Position numbers and translations under genes: made by a program. From positions 502,344,536 to 502,408,535 of the forward strand of contig NC_085137.1 of NCBI RefSeq assembly GCF_035046485.1: 64,000 nucleotides of DNA. Direction: 5' to 3'. Of this stretch, positions 55,150 to 64,000 are shown piece by piece. The notes below the pieces were generated by a model. That model saw only the letters and a list, made by a program, of their open reading frames with translations. It did no database searches and was not told the origin of the DNA. Origin of the DNA: Aedes albopictus. Its lineage: Eukaryota > Arthropoda > Insecta > Diptera > Culicidae. Within the stretch, counting starts at the first letter, position 1, and each line of letters starts with the position of its first letter.

Positions 55150-55490
55150 AACTTTCGAGCGATCACCATTTTTAATGCCACCTACAAAGTGCTATCCCAG
55201 AGCATCATCCGTCGTCTATCACCTAAAATTTCTGAGTTCGTGGGAAGGTTTCAAATCGAATTCATCAACAGCCGGTCGACAACGGATCAAATCTTAACCG
55301 TACGGTAGAAATCCCCAGAAATACGGTGAATACCAGGTCCCTACGCACCACCTGTTCAAAGACTTCCGGTCAGTTTATGCGCCTTGCGACATGGGAATTA
55401 TCTTCAGAATATTTGGAGCGGCATCTGGGATGTACACCCACCTGGAATGCGAAACAGCAAAGCTAGGAATGCAGGTGAATGCAAATATAA
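55150..55490 (+). pseudogene. RTE-like reverse-transcriptase fragment, plus strand
   Basis: Broken frames read YKVLSQSIIRRLSPKISEFV then RFQIEFINSRSTTDQILTVR, close to the minus-strand fragment at 6944-7297 (RRLSPKVNEFVGSYQADFID, GRSTTDQIFTVR). Stops follow directly. Farther on, AKLGMQVNANITE resembles the post-motif-C segment (GLxxNxxKTK), so motifs A-C are deleted. It is a decayed relic of the same or a related element. Confidence 0.7.
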
Positions 55491-55544
55491 CCGAAATAAC
55501 TACAAAACTTACTGCAAGACTAATTTAAATTATTATACACATAC

Positions 55545-56115
55545 TTCTAGGACATTCAGGGTCGTCAAAACTGTCCTGAAGTTGAGTTTTTAACATCTAC
55601 AGCTGTGTAGTAGTTTTTTTTCGTTATGAACTGCTGTCCAAATTGTATGAACCATTACAGAATTCATTTGGGATGTTCCACATCAACCAAACCACTCCCA
55701 ACAACAGAACTTCAGATCTACACTTGTAACGATAGTCATATTGTAGTGAAACGACTTCAGTGATTGGCGGTTGGGAACAGAATGATTTATGAACGAAGAT
55801 TCTTCTATCTGTCTAATCCCTAACTCATGACCTACTTGATTAATCTATAGTTCTACCGTACTACAATATTGAGCTATACAGAGTAACTTCACATAATCAA
55901 CTAAAATTATTGGACCTACAGGAAGATTAATTTATATTATTATTTACTTTCGGGTCATTTAGCGTCATCAAAACTATCCCGGAGTTTAGTCCCTGGCATC
56001 TACAGCCGTTACTGTAGTGATTTTCGCAATGAATCATAACATCACATTACCAAATGTTATTTATGACCGCCTTGGAATAGTACAAATCATTCCAAATTTC
56101 TTTTGGGATATTCCA
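55545..56115. repeat. Two-copy diverged repeat, about 405 bp apart
   Basis: CATTCAGGGTCGTCAAAACT, AACATCTACAGC and ATTCATTTGGGATGTTCC in 55553-55680 recur as CATTTAGCGTCATCAAAACT, GGCATCTACAGC and ATTTCTTTTGGGATATTCC in 55955-56110. Each follows AATTTA(A/T)ATTATTAT. Tandem or nested repeat of unknown class. Confidence 0.55.
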
Positions 56116-56683
56116 AATATACTAAACTACACTGCATAGCAAGTCTACAGTCATTTCCGCTTTACAGTGTAACGTTTCATAATTAACTGTGGTTACCAAG
56201 ACTATTCTATATTAGTGTTCTGTGGACTGTGAGGAGATTCTCAAAATCTGTTTAGCAAACCCGTGGTTGTTGTTGTGGTAAGCTTTCAGCTAAAATAAAC
56301 GTTTAATTTAATTATTTCCACCAAATGTTCTCGTCAAAGGCATACATACAATTTTTGGTGAACCCTCGAGTTCCAAAGTCCGGTTACGATACGGTCGATA
56401 GCGTATAGCGATTATGCTAGGTTAAATTAAGGTTGGTTTAATTGCCCGTTCGTATTGCTTCTTAGCATTAAATGATTACTTACTGGCTCGGAGATTCGTA
56501 GCCTAGCCTATCGAATTCAGTGCTGGGAGTATCTTGTGTCGGTAGATAATGAGAGTTTGATCTAAATTTAAGCGGTTACATATTAGATTTCAACAGGTTT
56601 CTGTAAGGCCACATATGTTACCTGCATGTAGTACTAACAAGGGTAAATTCACAAATTTAGCGTTAAGTAACTATTGCATGAGA
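56116..56683. other. Unassigned spacer
   Basis: Nothing recognised; no long frame. The right edge carries the target copy of the SINE at 56684. Confidence 0.25.
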
Positions 56684-56960
56684 GGGCCCATATAGTCGAG
56701 GCGGTAAACGCACGGGTATTCAGCATGACCATGCTGAGGGTGACGGGTTCGATTCCCGGTCGGTCCAGGATCTTTTCGTGAAGGAAATTTCCTTGACTTC
56801 CTTGGGCATAGAGTATCTTCGTGCCTGCCACACGATATACGCATACAAAATGGTCATTGGCAGAGGAAGCTCTCAGTTAATAACTGTGGAAGTGCTCATA
56901 GAACACTAAGCTGAGAAGCAGGCTTTGTCCCAATGAGGACGTTACGCTAAGAAGAGAGAG
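56684..56960 (+). mobile_element. tRNA-derived SINE, Feilai-like (copy 2), 15-bp duplication
   Basis: Flanked by AACTATTGCATGAGA at 56669-56683 and 56961-56975, a perfect 15-bp target duplication. The tRNA-like head has box A (TAGTCGAGGCGGTAAACG) and box B (GGGTTCGATTCCCGG), followed by the same body as copy 1 and a GAAGAGAGAG tail. The perfect duplication and close match to copy 1 suggest fairly recent insertion. Needs LINE machinery in trans (known for SINEs); the partner is unknown. Confidence 0.85.
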
Positions 56961-56975
56961 AACTATTGCATGAGA

Positions 56976-57720
56976 TCCAAAAAATGCTTAGACTAACTTA
57001 GAAATAGTAAAAATAAGCTCAAAAGTACAATTCACTTAGTTTTTGATAATTTAGGATAGAAACTAGCTGTAATGCACTTTATCTGTTGCGTAGAAATCGC
57101 TGTATCATTGTTGACATTAGACAGTCATTCACAGGGAACCTGCGATACAGTTTTATTGTTCTTCCTTACGTCTACGCTTATGATCGTTCGGCTGCTTTGT
57201 TGACCGTTCCGCTGATGCTAACCGGCCACAGTTGAACCGCAATTAGGATTTAAAAAAAAATCGACGCAGCGTTGCCAGACGAGGATGAGTTCGATGTGGC
57301 CTCTCTAGGGAACTGCTGGATAACAGTTTAAACAGGAGTGTGAGAAACTGATGAAACTCTATCATATATATTATTACGGAAACTCAAGTTTTTACCTTCG
57401 ATATATGTCCTGTTTATTTGATGTTCTAGTGTACATTTGACCTTCTAGTTTTGAGATCAAGAACATGAAGTTTCTGCGTCCACAGTAAATTATGTGAGCA
57501 TTTTATAGTGTCTCTTCAGCTTTCGGAGCTATCCCTTCGATTGGTAATGTTGCGTTACTCAAAATACCAGAAAGCTGCCGAATAGCAAAACACTTTTGAT
57601 CATCCTGAACATCTCGAAAGTATCTCATTGCCTTCGATATTGTTCTGTGAGCTCCAGCATTAGCTGATTGTGCAACATAGCTCTATATAGTAAATAGTTT
57701 AGTGGGATTAAATATATGTA
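56976..57720. other. Unassigned spacer
   Basis: No gene, repeat array or inverted-repeat element recognised. Confidence 0.25.
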
Positions 57721-57775
57721 CAGTCAGGTTTTTTTTTTTTTTTTTTTCACGCGGGGAATACGTACCGGGGATCGC
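57721..57775. mobile_element. Left-end fragment of a CAGTCAGG/ACGCGG element
   Basis: After TA (57719-57720): CAGTCAGG, a run of 18 T, then ACGCGGGGAATACGTACCG. The complement of the right end at 59832 is CAGTCAGATC followed by T-run and ACGCGG, and ACGCGGGAGATACGTACCG occurs at 59655. Only the left end is seen here. Confidence 0.45.
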
Positions 57776-58514
57776 GGTAGGCGGCGCTCGCGGACGGTTG
57801 AGTTTTTGGTTTACTGTCACGTTTTTTCACTTCCGCGGATTTTGGATTCGGCCGAGAAATTGTAAATTTATTTGTATAAAAATTAGATAATTCAATGTTG
57901 TGCGAATTTCTATTTGGATGGTGCTAACATGAGTTGAAGGTGAAGCTTTCCAATAACATCCGGCGAAGTGCATGAAAGTGGAAGGAGAGTTTTTGGGGAA
58001 ATTGACAATTCTCCGAAGAAAACAATGATTGAACGGTTTGAAACACACCGACAAGTGGCCACCGTTGGCAAGTGATTTTTTTACGATAACAATGTTTCCG
58101 TTGGAATCGGTCGTCGTTTTGTTTCTTTTCTCTTCGTCGCGTCCCGTAGTGTCAAACTGGCAGATCTGGAGCTAGTACTCGCAGGTCGTGCGTTTAGCCG
58201 TGAAGATTCTTTGGTCAGTTTAAGATTTACGGAACTGTAGCAAACGAAGAAAATCATCGAAAATTCAGTAAAAATGTGTGGAAAACTTGGTTTATGTACC
58301 AAATAAATTATCTTATTCTGAACCGTTGGTGTGTGTAGATCGGTGAATGGGGTGGTCAAATTCGTGTTAAAAATCGGTTCCTAAGGAAATTGGCTGATGG
58401 TGACAATCAGTCGCTAGTTCGTTTTCATTTCGTTCTCTAGGACGGAAAAAGTATTTTTGAAGTGTTTGAGACGCCACTAGCAACAGAGCAATAGAGGGAT
58501 GAACATCGAGATTG
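57776..58514 (+). promoter_or_regulatory. Candidate promoter and first exon of a plus-strand gene
   Basis: Sequence of higher complexity than its flanks, with an initiator-like TCAGTT at 58215-58220 and, at the right end, ATGAACATCGAGATTG followed by the consensus donor GTGAGT (intron from 58515). An acceptor with a good pyrimidine tract (TTCTTTCTTTTCGTTTCAG) follows at about 59207, but splicing there gives only MNIEIESE then stop, so the ATG would be an upstream open frame. No downstream coding exon was identified. Confidence 0.2.
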
Positions 58515-59640
58515 GTGAGTTCGTTTCATGCTATTATTCTACTGTGAAAGCTTAGAAATGATAAATTTTCTTTTGATGCAGTCATCTTGGAGCTTAAAAC
58601 GTTTTTGTACGCTGATTTTTTTATCTTTCCTTTTTATCTTTGATGCTATGCTATTTTTTTTTCTAATAAATCAAACATTTTATTAAAAGTAAATTGAGCT
58701 GTATTGGTTTCTGTTTTTAGTATTTTATTTCAGACTTTTACAATAGGTATTAGTTTGGATTTGCTTATATGTATACTTATCTTTTGATTATTCTTCCATC
58801 ATATTTGTACAGTTTGTCACCATGAGTGTCGATTTGAAGCATAATTTGAAAAAAAAAACTTGTTAGCATTTTAGCAGCATCTTTGAAGCTTCAGACTATC
58901 CGCAGTAATATCTAGTTTCATTTTGAGCATAGGCTTATGATAACAAAAAATGAACATATGTCAAATGACATATTGCAAGCGAAACAAAATCGGAGAATTG
59001 TGCTAGTTGCTGTAATCGCCAGATTCAACCTAGGTTCAGGAAGTTATAAATTTTAGTAAATCATGACATGAATTTCTGAACTTGTCATTTCATGTTGCTG
59101 TGATAGGCTAACTTATTTGTACTAATTTATTATTTTGGTTGTGCTTATTATGGGATGATTGTTTTGTTTATTTGGGAATGGGACCATTATTCTTTCTTTT
59201 CGTTTCAGAGAGCGAGTAATGGCGCTTAAGCCTAGGCTTTAAAGCCAGGACACATGGACAAATGCCTGTGCCCCATCCCAGGAGAAGAGACCCCAACTAT
59301 AACGGAGTGTGCAATAACCTTCTTAGCTGCACCACTCCCAACGATCTCATGTTCAAAAATCATTCCCCTACACAGAAACGGTTGGTACGGTTGTCCCCGT
59401 TTCTTCCTTCATTCAATTCAAAAAGGTTTGTCAATCATGTCATTCATAAGTGGATAACCTGATTGCCTTATATTTTTGAATTATCTTTCAATCCAATAGT
59501 CTGCACAGTGGGCCTGGCCATTTTAATATTTGTATCACATCTATGATATGCTGCAAATATTAATGCTGACAAGAAAATATCAGAAGAAATTTTGATATTT
59601 CCAGGATGCTTTTCAATACTGGCTGTGCAAGCACTAGAAT
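58515..59640. other. Unassigned region
   Basis: Possible intron of the candidate transcript above. Around 59228-59460 the sequence is more GC-rich and non-repetitive (GACAAATGCCTGTGCCCCAT, GGAGTGTGCAATAACC), open in two plus frames but without a domain; it could be a LINE tail or noncoding exon. Confidence 0.25.
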
Positions 59641-59654
59641 AGAATAGAATAGAA

Positions 59655-59832
59655 CGCGGGAGATACGTACCGCGTAAAAAAAACTCAGTTCAAAATTCGA
59701 AAAACCGCGTAAAAAAAGTCTCACCATTTCTCGACGAATCATGCAAAAATAAGACGATGAAATTTTTTTTTGTATGGAGTTTTCATTTACGCGGCCGCGT
59801 AAATCAAAACCGCGTAAAAAAAGATCTGACTG
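59655..59832. mobile_element. Right part of a CCGCGTAAAAAAA-repeating element
   Basis: The word CCGCGTAAA(A)n occurs at about 59670, 59704, 59786 (GCGGCCGCGTAAAT) and 59811, with an inverse TTTACGCGG. It ends GATCTGACTG with TA following (59833-59834), matching the left-end fragment at 57721. The left terminus is missing and is replaced by a TAGAATAGAA repeat. Confidence 0.5.
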
Positions 59833-59950
59833 TACTCTAAAATTATTTTCCTTAAATTCATACAAAAAATTTCATAAAAATAAAAATAATTCAAAATCTC
59901 TAAATGTTTTCATCTTAAAAAATCTGTATACCAGGTAGGCTTCCTACCTA

Positions 59951-61537
59951 CAGGGGATAGACAAAATGATTGGGACAGGCAAAATTTTCACTTTTCAAAA
60001 AATGTTGAACTAGCTGTAACTTTTTGAAAAATGCATCGAATATTATCAAATTTTTACTGTAAGTTCATCAACTAGTTGTGTTTTAGTGGAAAAGACCGGG
60101 CTATTCTCCACGAAGTTATAAAGATTCTTGGGAAAGGTATAATTATCCGATAGCCAACTTTGAGCTGTTATATCTCCGGACTCAATGAGCAGATTGCAAT
60201 GAAATTTTGACCATGCATGACTTATATAATGAACTATAAAAAACGTTTAACTTAACTTGAAGTTTTTAGCAAGAGAAAATTGTATTGCGATTTCATTCAT
60301 TTCACGATTTTTTAGTAAGGCCGTTACAAATATTTATTTCACTTTTTGTCCCACCACTCTTTGGCTGATCGAGAGGGTGGATAAGAATAATAAACACATC
60401 GGATTTCTAGCAAGACCCGATTTTTTGATAAATATTTTTTTAGTTGCCCCCTCAAAATGCAAAGTCCAGCCAAAAATTGTTGAAGGGGGGGGGGGGGGGG
60501 GGGGGGAGACAAAAAGTCAAAAATAAATTTGTATCAGCCTAAATTGATCTATTTTTAATATGCATTCCACTGCCCATAACTGCATATTTGTAACATTTGC
60601 AATTTTTGTCAATATTGAGTTATTTCCGGGGATCATCTCCAAATTAGCAGTACTTTTATCCACCCAAATGACAAGTTTGTTCTACAAAATGTGAAATAAA
60701 TACCAAGTCATTTTGTCTCATTATCAAATATTCACGAATGTAACCGCTTAAAAGTCACACTGAGAATACACACTGGCCGGGCCAGTCTGGCCCCATAGCG
60801 TACCGCCAATCATATTTTGGTCTATTTATTTTTCCAACTCTTCGCCCTGCATAGAAGAAGAGCTGTAGAAGATTTCATTGCAAAAGGATTAATTTTGAAT
60901 TTTCGGCATATTTTTGAAATTTCAATCCTTTTCCATACTAACGCAAGTTGCAAACTTTGAGCTCCATTTTCTCCAATGCCTACTTTTGTCGAATGTGACT
61001 GTTATGCAGTTATAGGCAGTCCATTGCTTTTTCAATTTATTGGTGACTATGTTATTTCTTTCCATCAAAACACATTTATATATAAGTCATGTAGAGGGAA
61101 ATTAAATGAACTATAATTTGCATCTTGAATTTTGAAACGATGTTGAAGTTTGGATAATTTGGTGTATTATTAGGAAAATAATCTTACCGTTATAATTTTC
61201 TTTCGTGTTAAGAATATTAAGTTATGTCAAAGGTTTTTAAAAGCTCGTTATATAAGTCATTAATGGTAAAAATTTCATTGCATTCGGTTCATTGATTACG
61301 GAGATATAACAGCTCAAAATAGGCTATTGGATAATTATACCTTTTTCAAGAATCTGTATAACTTCGTGGAGAATGGCCCGATCTTTTCCAAATTTGAACC
61401 ACTGATACATAACTTGTTGATGTACTTACAGTAAACATTTGAGAATATTCGATGCACTTTTCGAAAAGTTACAGCTAGTTGAACATTTTTTGAAAAGTGA
61501 AAATTTCGCCTGTGCCGATCATTTTGTCTATCCCCTG
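59951..61537. mobile_element. TA-flanked element with CAGGGGAT ends (copy B), contains G22
   Basis: Starts CAGGGGATAGACAAAATGAT and ends ATCATTTTGTCTATCCCCTG; TA at 59949-59950 and 61538-61539. Inverted ends extend about 290 bp, with words such as GAACTAGCTGTAACTTTT, TGCATCGAATATT and GGATAATTATACC in both arms. The interior differs from copy A and includes a homopolymer of 22 G (60485-60506). Short frames have no transposase motifs. Confidence 0.75.
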
Positions 61538-61608
61538 TATAATATTAAAGTGTAAGGATGTTCAAAAATAAGAATTAGAAATACCATCCCTACACATTTA
61601 TGGATCAC

Positions 61609-62634
61609 ACACAGTTACGGATCACTTTGATGTTTAAAGTCGAATATCTTGCTCAAAACATATATTTCGACACGAAATTTAATTTTGTAGCATGATCCTA
61701 TTTGTTAAGATAAAATAAAGATAAAGATAAGATAAAAAGTCATTTACAAGAGTTCAATCTAAAAATAATATGTATTTTAATGCAACGATAGTGTTGTCCT
61801 CTCACATCTGCCAGTAAGCAGCCGAATTTCATAAGAAGCTACTCCTGCAGCGGTAAGCTCCAAAAGTGTCGAAATCCATCAATTTTGATATAAAAATCGC
61901 TCGTACACATTGGATAAGATATGTATGTATCTATTAAAAGAAGTTTTGTTTTATTCTGGGATTCAAATACCAAAATAATGTGACTTTCAACAGTGATCCA
62001 TAATGTGACCCAAAAACTGATCGTTTGACGCTATTATGGATCACTTTAAACAAATATAGATTTTTGCTTCACTCAACGCTCTTGATACAATATTCTTACC
62101 TTAAAGTATCAAAAGTATCATTAAAAAAACATGTAACCTTGAAAACCAGGTGTCTTGAAACATAGAGTTGTGAAAATAACACTTAAAATGGAGAGCATCA
62201 CTGAAACCTAGTGGCGCACCTCTATCGAAGTAAATGGATTCGGCACTTTTTAATGTTTTCTCTTTATTCCTGTTGTAAAATCGGGTACTCCATCAGTAAA
62301 ATAATCAATGCACTGCGTAGTTTAGCCTTACAAACGCAAATTTATGATTAGAGTTGGAATTTTGAGTAATTTTGCACTGATCCATAATATGGCAAAAATT
62401 GATCCATAATGTGTGGGACTCTGTGGAGCTGATCCATAATAAGGCATTTTGTAAACAGTGAAATATTCCTTTTTTACGCGGAAATGACTTGCGATTATAC
62501 TTCAAATGGATTGGGAATGAAAAGTTCGAATCAAAACATAGCCAACGGTGCTTTCAAAGTCGTAGTTTTTGTTTTCTTTTATTTTTAATTGAATTTTGAA
62601 GGTCAAAAATACCACTAAGTGATCCATGACTGTG
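61609..62634. mobile_element. Inverted-repeat element repeating TGATCCATAAT
   Basis: The left end ACACAGTTACGGATCACTT pairs with AAGTGATCCATGACTGTGT at 62616-62634. The word GTGATCCATAAT or its inverse occurs near 61600, 61613, 61993, 62033 (inverse), 62378, 62400, 62430 and 62619. No duplication was established at the borders. No transposase frame. Confidence 0.55.
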
Positions 62635-62639
62635 TACCC

Positions 62640-62758
62640 ACGGTATCAAAAACCAAAACTCTGAAATAGCGAATAAAAAGAATCATCTTTCAAAAAATTC
62701 TTTAATCGATTTTGGATGACATAAAATGGTATTTAGATCAAAAAAGGGTATTAGAGGG
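62640..62758. mobile_element. Right end of a piggyBac-type MITE
   Basis: ATTTAGATCAAAAAAGGGTA then TTAGAGGG, followed by TTAA at 62759-62762, matches the right end of the element at 19149-19553. The left end was not found; it was probably lost next to the neighbouring element. Confidence 0.5.
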
Positions 62759-62805
62759 TTAATTTGACGTAGATTCGCAAATTGTAGCGCACCATCAAAG
62801 TAAGA

Positions 62806-63033
62806 CAGTGGCGTAGCCACGCGGTGTTTTAGCGTTAACCCCCCCCAGAGCCAAAATTTGTGGACTAAATTTTCAATATAAAACGATTTCTGGCGATTTC
62901 TTTTTTTTGGCTGCGTCACTATTTGTGAAACTTTTCTGTTTATTTCTGTTTACGAAATGGGAGCGACAAATAAAAAAAAAGATTATTCATCATCGAAAAC
63001 CCCTCCGAAAGTAAAATTCTGGCTACGCCACTG
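62806..63033. mobile_element. MITE with CAGTGGCGTAGCCA ends
   Basis: Starts CAGTGGCGTAGCCA and ends TGGCTACGCCACTG; 228 bp, with no frame of interest. The flanks AAGTAAGA and AAGCAAAG are only roughly alike, so the duplication is uncertain. CAGTGGCG-type ends are common in animal DNA transposons. Confidence 0.65.
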
Positions 63034-64000
63034 AAGCAAAGAATATAGGAAATGTTAGCGTGTAAGTAATAATTCTGTCACAAAGGTATGTTCTGTTCAT
63101 GACTGATGGATAATGCGATGCGTCAGTCTCGTCTAAAAGTTTGGTGCCACGCAACTGGGCTCTTGGTAGCGGACAAGAGGAAGCAATTCTCATACAACAA
63201 TCAACAAGAATTTATGCGTCTTGCTTGATTCTTTTGTTAATGCTAATGTTATCAAGCAGGAAGATCATTTAACTTGTGAACCAATGACAAAAATATTGAA
63301 TATCGGTGAGTATCGGTTACGACTTATCATAATCACTCAATATAGTTTTTATCATGCATCTTCCTTCCAATATTTAGGGATCAATTTGCCTAAGCAACTT
63401 GGCGATTTTTCCGCCTGAAATGATGCAACCCAACATTACGACCGGAGAGCCGTGAGCGCATCCAGTTGCATGTTTTCTTATCGTACATCGTCAGTTTTTT
63501 GTACGATTAGCACCTCCCAAATTGAAATTCAATCAAACCGGCCGATCGAATCGAGGTATGGAGCAGAAGAGAGATCCAACGAGTGCGGAAATCAAAATGA
63601 CGAAATCGTTTCCTCCCGGCGGTCTCGTTGTTTGGAGGATTGCACAATGATCAATTGATCTTCAGCGTAGCCGCAGGCAACTAGCTGCATGAAACGACGA
63701 AGATCGTTCCCAATCATCCCACTCACTTTTCGGTTGAAATCGAAGATGTTCGTCAGTATGCAGGAGAACTGGGAGTTAAATAGTACGATACTCGAGTAGA
63801 AAGGTTGTTAGGATGCAGTTATAATAATTACGAGTATTTTGTTATTCAGGGATGTGATCTAAGCTAATCTGGAGATCGTGTTTCGTGTAACTCTTCAGGT
63901 CCACTAGAGATTAACAAGGGTTGTTCTTAGTAACGCTATATATGGATGATCAAGTAGGTCGAATAATTTGAATATCATGCATACTTGTGCAGTAAGTGAG
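63034..64000. other. Unassigned right edge
   Basis: No gene recognised. An open frame at 63221-63418 crosses a GGTGAGT donor-like site near 63305 with no acceptor support. GC-richer sequence after 63430 includes an initiator-like TCAGTTT near 63491; evidence is too thin for a promoter call. Confidence 0.25.

Overview
The window reads as nuclear DNA of a mosquito, most likely an Aedes (Stegomyia) species such as A. aegypti. The clues are its AT-rich, repeat-dominated composition, tRNA-derived SINEs of the Feilai type, LOA/Lian-like and I-clade LINE relics, and long degenerate GGAATTCC arrays, together with one insect-style gene with short, phase-0, GT-AG introns. The species call is inference; no search was run.

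Only one host gene is well supported. It runs on the minus strand between about 42.14 and 37.77 kb and encodes the N-terminal part of a Dbl-family Rho guanine-nucleotide exchange factor, plausibly puratrophin-1/PLEKHG4-like. It has a 2.9-kb first coding exon rich in low-complexity sequence, a 120-bp exon, and a 96-bp exon that opens the DH (RhoGEF) domain. The remaining DH and any PH exons were not found and should lie further left, probably beyond the window. Its large intron holds an unassigned 93-codon open frame (38.2-38.5 kb).

Almost everything else is mobile or repetitive. Left third (0-26 kb): nested terminal-inverted-repeat elements (0.4-2.3, 10.6-12.0, 13.8-14.6, 22.4-23.0 kb), two foldback elements (2.9 and 16.0 kb), long GGAATTCC arrays with an RTE-like reverse-transcriptase fragment (5.3-9.8 kb), further arrays and a 126-bp tandem repeat (16.5-20.9 kb), pyrimidine tracts, a piggyBac-type element, and SINEs. 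Middle (26-38 kb): a TA-flanked element, a LINE carrying a nested MITE with a clean 5-bp duplication, directly followed by a LOA-clade LINE with RNase H, then more GGAATTCC arrays. Right (43-64 kb): a 5'-truncated I-clade LINE with a recognisable target-site duplication, a 3.4-kb TTAA-flanked palindromic element built from ~140-bp tandem units, another GGAATTCC block, a second RTE-like fragment, a complete SINE with a 15-bp duplication, and several TA-flanked elements.

The most unusual recurring pattern is architectural. Several elements unrelated in sequence repeat their own terminal 10-15-bp word several times inside themselves, in both orientations. None of the LINE copies looks capable of encoding an intact protein. 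No virus, CRISPR array, rRNA or intact tRNA gene was recognised.
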